Part shown: positions 33,968 through 41,157 of the stretch, piece by piece | Numbering within the stretch: position 1 is the first letter of the stretch | Layout: every line of letters starts with the position of its first letter | DNA from: RYN-133 sp963754285 | Lineage (GTDB): Bacteria > Actinomycetota > Actinomycetes > Mycobacteriales > Jatrophihabitantaceae | Reading direction: 5' to 3' | Length of the DNA: 64,000 bases | Assembly: GCA_963754285.1 (NCBI GenBank) | Contig: CAVWFN010000009.1 | Coordinates: forward strand, 248,001-312,000 | Program-made: the position numbers and the translations under genes | The notes under the pieces: model-generated | What the model saw: the letters and a program-made list of their open reading frames with translations, nothing else | What the model was told of the DNA's origin: nothing | The model's database searches: none

Positions 33968-34405
33968 ATGACCGAGTACACCTTTCGTTCGGAGTGGCAC
34001 ATCGACGCCGACGCGGACGAGGTCTACGCGACGTTGCAGGACGTCGCGGGCTACCCGTCGTGGTGGCCGCAGGTGGTCGGCGCGAAGTGGCTCGACGACG
34101 ACAGCGGTGAGGTGCGCTGCCGCAGCCTGCTGCCCTACGAGCTCTCGTTCGTGCTGCATCGCGAGCTCGAGGACCCTGTCGCGCGGGTGCTCCGCGCGCG
34201 GCTCGACGGCGACCTTGCCGGCATCAGCCAGTGGACGGTCACATCGCGCGACGGCACGAGCGTGGCGGTGTTCGACGAAGAGGTCGACGTGCGCAAGCGC
34301 GCGGTGCGCGCCGCAGGGCGTCTCGTGCGTCCCGCGCTGAGGTTCAACCACGACCTGATGATGCGCTCGGGCGAGAAGGGGCTGCGGCGCAAGCTGCACA
34401 GCTGA
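33968..34405 (+). CDS. SRPBCC family protein (polyketide cyclase/START-like)
   Basis: A 145-residue protein with the START/Bet v1-type pattern: an N-terminal W-H-I-D-A-D-A-D-E-V-Y-A-T-L-Q-D-V-A-G-Y-P-x-W-W-P strand-helix and a C-terminal amphipathic helix (L-V-R-P-A-L-R-F-N-H-D-L-M-M). Such proteins bind hydrophobic ligands or act as cyclases; the ligand is unknown. It sits 25 bases after the phosphoribosyltransferase and 20 bases before the phosphatidylcholine-synthase-like gene, in the same direction, suggesting an operon with a possible lipid role. Confidence 0.8.
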   Translation: MTEYTFRSEWHIDADADEVYATLQDVAGYPSWWPQVVGAKWLDDDSGEVRCRSLLPYELSFVLHRELEDPVARVLRARLDGDLAGISQWTVTSRDGTSVAVFDEEVDVRKRAVRAAGRLVRPALRFNHDLMMRSGEKGLRRKLHS

Positions 34406-34425
34406 CAGACAGCTAGGGTCGATGC

Positions 34426-35232
34426 GTGGCCCGTCCTGTCTCCCCCGAACCCGGTCCGGCCAACCCGTTGCCGCAGGGGACGAACCGGACGCTCCCGGCC
34501 GGCCCGTGGACGCCCGGCGAGCGTGGCCAGGCCTGGGCGGTGCACGGGTTCACCGCGCTCGGCATCGTCGCGTCGATGCTCGCGCTGCGCGACGTGCTGA
34601 CCCGCCACCCCGACTACGCGATCCTGTGGCTGCTGATCACGCTCGTGATCGACGGCGTGGACGGGCCGATCGCGCGGGCGCTGCGAGTGTCCGAACGCGT
34701 GCCGCGAATCGACGGCTACACACTCGACCTGATCATCGACTACGTCGCCTGCGTGATCGTGCCCGCGTGTTTCATGTACGAGTTCCACGTCGTCCCCCAC
34801 AACAACTTCGGCGTGCTCGTGCTGTGCGTGCTCGTGTTCACGTCCGCGATCTGGTTCGCGCGCCGAGACATGATGACCGACGACTTCTTCTTCCGCGGTT
34901 ACCCCGCGGCGTGGAACATGGTTGCGCCCGTGCTGTTCCTGCTCGATGCGCGCACCTCGATCGGCGCCGTCATCACGCTCGTGCTGTCGCTGCTGTCGTT
35001 GACGAACCTGCCGTTCCCCCACATCGCGCGTGCTCGCTTCTGGCGTATCCCGACCGTCATCGGAACGATCGTGCTGGTCGGCGGCATCGTGCTCGGCACG
35101 TTCCTCTACCCGAAACACCCGTACATGGTGCGGCCGCTGCTCTACGTCGGCTGCGCCTACTTCGTCGTGCTGGCGATCGTGAAAATGCTCCGCGATCGCA
35201 ACGATCCACCGGGCATCGCCACAGAGCACTGA
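34426..35232 (+). CDS. pcs: CDP-alcohol phosphatidyltransferase, phosphatidylcholine synthase-like
   Basis: A 268-residue membrane protein with about seven hydrophobic helices. The catalytic signature reads D-G-V-D-G-P-I-A-R ... G-Y-T-L-D-L-I-I-D, that is D-x2-D-G-x2-A-R-xn-G-x3-D-x3-D. Beyond this, the Pcs-specific features A-V-H-G-F-T-A, P-A-C-F-M-Y, M-M-T-D-D-F-F-F-R-G-Y-P-A-A-W-N-M-V and F-P-H-I-A-R-A-R match bacterial phosphatidylcholine synthases, which condense CDP-diacylglycerol with choline. PC is uncommon in actinobacteria. GTG 34426 is the start. Assignment by motif pattern; choline dependence untested. Confidence 0.82.
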   Translation: MARPVSPEPGPANPLPQGTNRTLPAGPWTPGERGQAWAVHGFTALGIVASMLALRDVLTRHPDYAILWLLITLVIDGVDGPIARALRVSERVPRIDGYTLDLIIDYVACVIVPACFMYEFHVVPHNNFGVLVLCVLVFTSAIWFARRDMMTDDFFFRGYPAAWNMVAPVLFLLDARTSIGAVITLVLSLLSLTNLPFPHIARARFWRIPTVIGTIVLVGGIVLGTFLYPKHPYMVRPLLYVGCAYFVVLAIVKMLRDRNDPPGIATEH

Positions 35233-35249
35233 AGAGGCGCAGCACCGAG

Positions 35250-35561
35250 ATGTCCTTCCCGAGCGACGGTTACCCCGAAATCGCGGCTGTCGCGGTTGTC
35301 GTAGGGCTGACGTTCGCCGCGCGCTGGGTGTTCCGTCCGTCGCGTCCACACCGCAGGATCGAACGGATGGACGCGACCGACGCGCGCGAACTCGGGCTGC
35401 TGACCGTGATCGCCACCGCCGACCGAAGACAAGCCGCCGAGACGCGCGGCCGCCTGGCCGATGGCGGCATCCGCGCGTCGACGTCGCTGCGCAAGGACGG
35501 CCGCTACGACCTGCTCGTGTTCACCCAGGACGTCGACCGGGCCCGCGAGCTACTCAGCTGA
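35250..35561 (+). CDS. Small membrane-anchored protein with DUF2007-like domain
   Basis: A 103-residue protein with one membrane helix (about 10-28) and a C-terminal ferredoxin-like segment (G-L-L-T-V-I-A-T-A-D-R-R-Q-A-A-E-T ... G-R-Y-D-L-L-V-F) resembling DUF2007 'putative signal transducing' domains. Function unknown. It begins 17 bases after the phosphatidylcholine-synthase-like gene and probably shares its transcript. The last 12 bases overlap the 3' end of convergent murA. Confidence 0.6.
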   Translation: MSFPSDGYPEIAAVAVVVGLTFAARWVFRPSRPHRRIERMDATDARELGLLTVIATADRRQAAETRGRLADGGIRASTSLRKDGRYDLLVFTQDVDRARELLS

Positions 35562-36824
35562 CGTGTCGACGCGCTGCACGTCGGCGCCGAGCGAGCGCAG
35601 TTGCTCTTCGAAGCGCACATAGCCGCGGTCGATGTGATGGATCTCGGCGACCTCGGTGACCCCTTCGGCCACCAGGCCCGCGAGCACCAACCCGACCCCG
35701 GCACGGATGTCGGTTGCGCGCACGGGCGCGCCGGAGAGCCGCTCCTTGCCGCGCACGACCGCGTGATGGCCGTCGGTGCGCACGTCGGCACCCATGCGCG
35801 CGATCTCGTCGCAGAACATGAAGCGCGCCTCGAACACGTTCTCGGTGATCATCGCCGTGCCCTCGGCCACCGACAGCAGGGCGATCGCCTGCGGCTGGAG
35901 GTCGGACGCCAGCCCCGGGTAGGGCAGCGTGACGACATCGAAGCTCTTGGGCCGCTTGTCGATCGACACGCGGAAACCGTCAGCGCTCACATCGACCTCG
36001 GCACCGGCGCGCACCAGTTTGTCCAACGCGATCTCGAGGTGGCCGGCGTCCGCGCCGCGAACGGTCACGTCGCCGCGGGTGGCAACCGCCGCCATCGCCC
36101 ACGTGCCGGCGACAATGCGGTCGGCCACCGCGCGGTGTGTTGCCGGATGCAATTGCTCGACGCCGTTGATCTCGAGCGTGGACGTGCCGATGCCGTCGAT
36201 CTGCGCGCCCATCGCGACGAGCATGCGGCACAGATCGACGATCTCCGGCTCACGCGCAGCGTTGTCGATCACCGTCGTGCCCTTGGCCAACACCGCAGCG
36301 GTCATGATGTTCTCGGTCGCGCCGACGCTCGGGAAGTCGAGCCAGATCTGGGCGCCGCGCAGCTCGGACGCCTCGGCGACGATGTAGCCGTGCTCGACGT
36401 GGATCTCGGCGCCCATGCGCTCGAGCCCGGCGAAATGCATGTCGAGCGGCCGCGAGCCGATCGCATCACCACCCGGCAGCGCGACCTTGGCCCGACCGGT
36501 GCGCGCGAGCAACGGGCCGAGCACGCAGATCGACCCGCGGATGCGCCGCACCAGCTCGTAGGGCGCCTCGGCCTGCGGCACCTCCGGCACCGTGACGGTG
36601 ACCTCGTCGGTGCGGCCGTGCACCGACTCGCTCACCTCGCAGCCGAGCCGTCCCAGCAGCTGGTGCATGATGCCGACGTCCGAGATGGCCGGCAGGTTGC
36701 CGAGTGTCGAGCTGCCCGGCGCCAGCAGCGACGCGGCCATCAACTTCAAGACGCTGTTCTTCGCTCCGACGACTGACACCTCACCGTTGAGGCGCGCGCC
36801 ACCGGTCACTCGCAGTACTTGCAC
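35550..36824 (-). CDS. murA: UDP-N-acetylglucosamine 1-carboxyvinyltransferase
   Basis: A 424-residue MurA that transfers enolpyruvate from PEP to UDP-GlcNAc, the first committed peptidoglycan step. The start (G-A-R-L-N-G-E-V-S-V-V-G-A-K-N-S) and the R-x-x-I-x-x-G-T-W-A substrate region fit the family. The loop residue that is Cys in most bacteria and reacts with fosfomycin is Asp here: D120 in L-P-G-G-D-A-I-G. Mycobacterial MurA carries the same change and is naturally fosfomycin-insensitive. GTG start at 36824. It diverges from the cobalamin adenosyltransferase with 23 bases between. Confidence 0.96.
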   Translation of the reverse strand: MQVLRVTGGARLNGEVSVVGAKNSVLKLMAASLLAPGSSTLGNLPAISDVGIMHQLLGRLGCEVSESVHGRTDEVTVTVPEVPQAEAPYELVRRIRGSICVLGPLLARTGRAKVALPGGDAIGSRPLDMHFAGLERMGAEIHVEHGYIVAEASELRGAQIWLDFPSVGATENIMTAAVLAKGTTVIDNAAREPEIVDLCRMLVAMGAQIDGIGTSTLEINGVEQLHPATHRAVADRIVAGTWAMAAVATRGDVTVRGADAGHLEIALDKLVRAGAEVDVSADGFRVSIDKRPKSFDVVTLPYPGLASDLQPQAIALLSVAEGTAMITENVFEARFMFCDEIARMGADVRTDGHHAVVRGKERLSGAPVRATDIRAGVGLVLAGLVAEGVTEVAEIHHIDRGYVRFEEQLRSLGADVQRVDTSAE

Positions 36825-36847
36825 GGCACCCAGGCTATCGTCCGGGA

Positions 36848-37420
36848 GTGGCCGTTCATCTCACCCGCATCTACACGAAGACCGGCGACGACGGCACGAC
36901 CGCGCTCGGGGACATGTCGCGCGTGCGCAAGACCGACCCGCGCGTGGGTGCCTACGCCGACTGCGACGAGACCAATGCCGCGCTGGGCGTCGTGCTCGCC
37001 CTGGGCACGGTCCCCGAGCCGATCGCCGCGGTGCTGCAGACGATCCAGAACGACCTGTTCGACGTCGGCGCCGACCTGTGCACACCGGTGCGTCCCGACC
37101 CTCCCTACGAGCCGCTCCGCGTCGAGGACGCGTACGTGACCCGGCTGGAAGGATGGTGCGACGACTTCAACGCCGACCTGCCGAAGCTCGACAGCTTCAT
37201 CCTGCCCGGCGGCACGCCCGCCGCGGCGCTGTTGCACCAGGCGCGGACGTTGGCCCGCCGCGCCGAGCGCAGCGCCTGGGCGCTCTACGAGGCCGAGCCC
37301 GAGACCACCAACCGCACGGCCTTGCTCTACCTGAACCGCCTCTCGGATCTGCTGTTCATCCTTGCGCGCGCTGCCAACCCGAACGGGGACGTGAAGTGGC
37401 GCCCGGGCGGTGAACGCTGA
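36848..37420 (+). CDS. pduO: Cob(I)yrinic acid a,c-diamide adenosyltransferase, PduO type
   Basis: A 190-residue PduO/MMAB-family enzyme that makes adenosylcobalamin from cob(I)alamin and ATP. The N-terminal ATP motif is Y-T-K-T-G-D-D-G-T-T, followed by V-G-A-Y-A-D-C-D-E-T-N and the C-terminal R-x-A-E-R and Y-L-N-R-L-S-D-L-L-F helices. It supplies the cofactor required by the acyl-CoA mutases encoded in this window. GTG start at 36848. Its TGA overlaps the likely start of gluconokinase. Confidence 0.94.
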   Translation: MAVHLTRIYTKTGDDGTTALGDMSRVRKTDPRVGAYADCDETNAALGVVLALGTVPEPIAAVLQTIQNDLFDVGADLCTPVRPDPPYEPLRVEDAYVTRLEGWCDDFNADLPKLDSFILPGGTPAAALLHQARTLARRAERSAWALYEAEPETTNRTALLYLNRLSDLLFILARAANPNGDVKWRPGGER

Positions 37421-37944
37421 CCGTCCTCGTCGTGATGGGGGTGTCGGGCAGCGGGAAGTCGACCGTCGCCGGGCTGCTGGCCGCACGCCTCGGCTGGGAC
37501 CTTGTTGAGGGCGACGACCTGCATCCGCCCGCGAACGTCGCGAAGATGGCGTCCGGCGTCGCCCTGACCGACGCGGACCGGCTCCCGTGGCTGGACTCCA
37601 TCGCCGCCTGGATCCGCGATCACATCGACGCGGGACGAGACGGCGTGGTCACCTGCTCGGCGCTCAAGCGCGCCTATCGTGACCTGCTGCGCGGTGGCAA
37701 CGAAGAGGTCGTGTTCGTCTACCTGCGCGGCACGAAGGAACTCATCGCGCAACGCCTGTCCGCACGCCACGGGCATTACATGCCGGCGGCGCTGCTCGAC
37801 TCGCAGTTCGCCGATCTCGAACCACCCGCTGCGGACGAACCCGCGATCACAGTCGACATCGGGCCACCCGCCGACGAGATCGTGCAGCGCGTGCTTCAGG
37901 TCATCGGGGCCGACGACTCCAGCCACGAGACGAAGCCGGTGTAG
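37417..37944 (+). CDS. gntK: Gluconokinase
   Basis: About 175 residues with P-loop V-S-G-S-G-K-S-T and the GntK motifs E-G-D-D-L-H-P-P-A-N-V-A-K-M and C-S-A-L-K-R-x-Y-R-D-x-L-R. It phosphorylates gluconate to 6-phosphogluconate. GTG 37432 and ATG 37435 would remove the first beta strand (L-T-V-L-V-V-M), which is conserved. CTG 37417, overlapping the upstream TGA, keeps it and would give coupled translation, so CTG is preferred here but unproven. The 3' end overlaps the convergent DUF2550 gene by 49 bases. Confidence 0.88.
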   Translation: MTVLVVMGVSGSGKSTVAGLLAARLGWDLVEGDDLHPPANVAKMASGVALTDADRLPWLDSIAAWIRDHIDAGRDGVVTCSALKRAYRDLLRGGNEEVVFVYLRGTKELIAQRLSARHGHYMPAALLDSQFADLEPPAADEPAITVDIGPPADEIVQRVLQVIGADDSSHETKPV

Positions 37945-38306
37945 GCGCTCTCGCCGAGCGCGAGGCATACGTCGGCGTCACCGTCGCGGCACTCGACTAT
38001 GACGGCGGTGGCGGGCAGCGACTGCAGATCGCCGCGGATCGGAGCATGCCGACCGATCACCGATACCCGACGCCGTTCCAGCACACGGTTGGGACGCGTA
38101 CCGACGCCGAGCGATCGGTACCAGAGCAGCTCGCCGCCGGCATACCGAGCGACGCCGTACTGCCAGCGCGATGCCCGGCCGAGCCGCAGCGCGACGGGAA
38201 TCGTGCCTTGCGCACGCAGCATGAACCGTTGCCGGGCAAGGACGAGCCCGCACGCCAGCAGCACGAGAACGGCCGCGCACACCACCGCAATGTCGATGAT
38301 GTGCAC
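37896..38306 (-). CDS. DUF2550 family membrane protein
   Basis: A 136-residue protein with an N-terminal membrane helix (about 5-24), then a basic segment and a small beta-rich domain (L-R-L-G-R-A-S-R-W-Q-Y-G-V-A-R-Y). DUF2550 genes follow the ATP synthase epsilon gene in many actinobacteria, including mycobacteria, but the function is not known. It lies 35 bases after atpC and ends within the convergent gluconokinase coding region, an overlap of 49 bases. Confidence 0.82.
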   Translation of the reverse strand: MHIIDIAVVCAAVLVLLACGLVLARQRFMLRAQGTIPVALRLGRASRWQYGVARYAGGELLWYRSLGVGTRPNRVLERRRVSVIGRHAPIRGDLQSLPATAVIVECRDGDADVCLALGESAYTGFVSWLESSAPMT

Positions 38307-38341
38307 GGCCGCCGTCCTGCGTTACGTCTGCGCCCGCGCGA

Positions 38342-38725
38342 TCAGACCGACTCGCCGGCGGCGCGCAAACGCGCCATCGCACGATCGCGTGCTGCCGCGC
38401 CTTCGGGCGTCTCAGGGTCCGCGCCGTCGAGTGCTGCCCGGGCCCGGGACACGTCGATCTCTTCAGCGGTCTCGGCCATCTCGGCGAGCACCGAGACCCC
38501 GTCCTTGCGCACGGACAGGAACCCGCCGTGCACCGCCACCATCAGCGAGTCCTCGCCCTCACGGTCGATGCGCACCGTGTACCCGGGCGCGAGCGCACCG
38601 AGCAGCGGCGTGTGACCCGGCAGGATGCCGAGCTGACCGACGACGGTGCGAGCGAACACCGCGGTGGCCTCGCCCGACCAGAGCGCGCGTTCAACGGAAA
38701 CAAGCTCGACGTTCATTGTCGCCAT
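38342..38725 (-). CDS. atpC: ATP synthase F1 subunit epsilon
   Basis: A 127-residue epsilon subunit. The N-terminal beta domain has V-E-L-V-S-V-E-R-A-L-W-S-G-E-A, G-Q-L-G-I-L-P-G-H-T-P-L-L, and a short C-terminal helical part (S-R-A-R-A-A-L-D). It joins the rotor gamma-c ring and can inhibit ATP hydrolysis. It is the last gene of the ATP synthase operon, 3 bases after atpD. Confidence 0.96.
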   Translation of the reverse strand: MATMNVELVSVERALWSGEATAVFARTVVGQLGILPGHTPLLGALAPGYTVRIDREGEDSLMVAVHGGFLSVRKDGVSVLAEMAETAEEIDVSRARAALDGADPETPEGAAARDRAMARLRAAGESV

Positions 38726-38728
38726 GAG

Positions 38729-40183
38729 TTAGGCGTTCTTCAGCTCGTGCGCCTTGCGCTCGAGGTCCTCGATGCCACCGCACATGAAGAACGCCTGCTC
38801 CGGGTACTCGTCGAAGTCGCCGTTGTTGAGCCGCTTGAACGCGTCAACCGTCTCCTCGACCGGGACGAACGATCCCTCGACGCCGGTGAACTGCTTGGCG
38901 ACGAAGGTGTTCTGCGACAGGAACCGCTCGATGCGACGAGCGCGACCGACGATGACCTTGTCCTCTTCGGAGAGCTCGTCGATACCGAGGATCGCGATGA
39001 TGTCCTGCAGTTCCTTGTAGCGCTGCAGGATCTGCTTGGTCTGGTTCGCGACGTCGTAGTGCTCCTGGCCGATGTACTCGGCGGCGAGAATGCGCGAGGT
39101 CGAGTCGAGTGGGTCGACCGCCGGGTAGATGCCCTTCTCAGACACCGGCCGCGACAGGGTGGTCGTGGCGTCGAGGTGCGCGAACGTGGTGTGCGGCGCC
39201 GGGTCGGTGATGTCGTCGGCGGGCACGTAGATCGCCTGCATCGAGGTGATCGAGTGACCACGTGTCGAAGTGATCCGCTCCTGGAGCTGGCCCATCTCAT
39301 CGGCCAGCGTCGGCTGGTAACCCACGGCGGACGGCATGCGGCCGAGCAGCGTCGACACTTCCGAACCCGCCTGGGTGAACCGGAAGATGTTGTCGATGAA
39401 CAGCAGCACGTCCTGCTGCTGCACGTCGCGGAAGTACTCGGCCATGGTCAGCGCTGACAGCGCGACACGAAGACGCGTGCCCGGCGGCTCGTCCATCTGG
39501 CCGAAGACCAGCGCGGTCTTCTCGATGACGCCCGAGTCGGTCATTTCAGCGATGAGGTCGTTGCCTTCACGGGTGCGCTCACCGACGCCGGCGAACACCG
39601 ACACACCACCGAAGTTCTCGGCGACGCGATAGATCATCTCCTGGATCAGCACCGTCTTGCCGACACCGGCACCGCCGAACAGGCCGATCTTGCCGCCGAC
39701 CACGTACGGCGTGAGCAGGTCGATGACCTTGATGCCGGTCCAGAACGGCTCGGTCTTCGCCTCGAGCTCGTCGAAGGGCGGCGGCTCGCGGTGGATCGAC
39801 CAGCGCTCCTGGATGTCGAGTTCGCTCTCGGCGACGTCGAGCGGCTGGCCGAGGGTGTTGAACACGTGACCCTTGGTCACGTCGCCGACCGGCACTGTGA
39901 TCGACGAGCCGGAGTCGGTCACCTCGGCACCGCGCACCAGACCGTCGGTGGGCTGCAGTGCGATGGTGCGCACCATGTCGTCGCCGATGTGCTGCGCCAC
40001 CTCGAGTGTCAACGTCTTCGACAGCTCACCGAGCTCGACCTGGACGGTGAGCGCGTTGTACAGCGCCGGGATCGCGTTGCGGCCGAACTCGACGTCGACC
40101 ACGGGGCCGATCACCCGGACGACGCGGCCGGTCGACATACCGGCGCCAGCCGAGTCGGTGTCGTTCTCGATCAAGGTCGTCAT
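38729..40183 (-). CDS. atpD: ATP synthase F1 subunit beta (catalytic)
   Basis: A 484-residue catalytic subunit with Walker A G-G-A-G-V-G-K-T-V, the G-E-R-T-R-E-G-N-D catalytic-Glu segment, and Walker B D-V-L-L-F-I-D-N-I. It makes ATP at the alpha-beta interface of the membrane-bound F1Fo complex. Length and motifs are normal. It is the seventh of eight structural genes, separated from atpG by 4 bases. Confidence 0.98.
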   Translation of the reverse strand: MTTLIENDTDSAGAGMSTGRVVRVIGPVVDVEFGRNAIPALYNALTVQVELGELSKTLTLEVAQHIGDDMVRTIALQPTDGLVRGAEVTDSGSSITVPVGDVTKGHVFNTLGQPLDVAESELDIQERWSIHREPPPFDELEAKTEPFWTGIKVIDLLTPYVVGGKIGLFGGAGVGKTVLIQEMIYRVAENFGGVSVFAGVGERTREGNDLIAEMTDSGVIEKTALVFGQMDEPPGTRLRVALSALTMAEYFRDVQQQDVLLFIDNIFRFTQAGSEVSTLLGRMPSAVGYQPTLADEMGQLQERITSTRGHSITSMQAIYVPADDITDPAPHTTFAHLDATTTLSRPVSEKGIYPAVDPLDSTSRILAAEYIGQEHYDVANQTKQILQRYKELQDIIAILGIDELSEEDKVIVGRARRIERFLSQNTFVAKQFTGVEGSFVPVEETVDAFKRLNNGDFDEYPEQAFFMCGGIEDLERKAHELKNA

Positions 40184-40187
40184 AGCT

Positions 40188-41147
40188 CTATTCCTCTACT
40201 CCTGCTGCGGCGAGCGCGTCGGCTCCGCCGACGATCTCGCTGATTTCCTGGGTGATCTCGGCCTGACGGGCCTGGTTGGCCAGTCGGGTGAAGGTCTTGA
40301 TGAGGTCGGTCGCGTTGTCGCTCGCCGACTTCATCGCGCGACGCCGCGCTGCCGACTCCGACGCCGCCGACTCGAGCAACGCGGAGAAGATCCGCGCGCT
40401 GATGTAACGCGGCAGCAACGCCTCGAGCAGCCGCTCGCCGTCCGGCTCGAACTCGTAGACGACGGGCAGCCCGCTGTCCTTCTCGCTCGCGTCGTCCTCG
40501 TCGTCGTCGCTGCTGCCGAGGTCGCTGTCGTCGACCGCGTCCTTGACCGGCGCGAGCTGTTGCGACACCGCCGTCTGCGTCACCGAGTTCGTGAACTGCG
40601 TGTAGACGATGTAGAGCTCGTCGACGCCCGGGGCGCCGTTGGACTCGCCCTCGGAGGTCGCCTGCAGCGCGAAGCCGATCTGCTCGGTCAGCTCACGGAT
40701 GTCGGCGAACGTCGGCTGCTCGCTGAACCCTGTCCACGACCCCGCCATCTCGATGTGGCGGAAATTGAAGAACGAGACTCCCTTGCGGCCGATGACGTAA
40801 CGCACGACCTCACGGCCGTCGCTCTCCAACTCGGCGGCGAGCGTGTTGGCCCGCTTCAGCGCGTTCGCGTTGTACCCACCCGCGAGCCCGCGGTCGCTGG
40901 TGATGACGAGGATCGCGGTGCGTCGCGGGTTCTCGACGCCGGTGAGCAACGGGCTCTTGAGCGACTTGTCCTCGAGCACCGCCTTGAGCGCGCGGGTCAG
41001 CTCCTCGGCATAGGGACGGGCGGCGTTCATCCGCGACTGGGCGCGGACGATCCGCGATGCGGCGATGAGCTCCATCGCCTTGGTGATCTTGCGCGTCGAC
41101 TGCGTCGCCGCGATGCGGCGACGGTAGATGCGCTGCTGGGCACCCAT
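40188..41147 (-). CDS. atpG: ATP synthase F1 subunit gamma
   Basis: A 319-residue central-stalk subunit. The start R-R-R-I-A-A-T-Q-S-T-R-K-I-T-K-A-M-E-L-I-A-A-S-R and the C-terminal R-x-A-M-K-S-A-S-D-N-A ... N-x-x-R-Q-A-x-I-T-x-E-I are standard. It is longer than most because of an acidic insertion near residues 200-225 (D-D-S-D-L-G-S-S-D-D-D-E-D-D). Actinobacterial gamma subunits often carry an insertion linked to reduced ATP hydrolysis; this one is unusually acidic. Confidence 0.97.
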   Translation of the reverse strand: MGAQQRIYRRRIAATQSTRKITKAMELIAASRIVRAQSRMNAARPYAEELTRALKAVLEDKSLKSPLLTGVENPRRTAILVITSDRGLAGGYNANALKRANTLAAELESDGREVVRYVIGRKGVSFFNFRHIEMAGSWTGFSEQPTFADIRELTEQIGFALQATSEGESNGAPGVDELYIVYTQFTNSVTQTAVSQQLAPVKDAVDDSDLGSSDDDEDDASEKDSGLPVVYEFEPDGERLLEALLPRYISARIFSALLESAASESAARRRAMKSASDNATDLIKTFTRLANQARQAEITQEISEIVGGADALAAAGVEE

Positions 41148-41157
41148 GCGTTACGGC

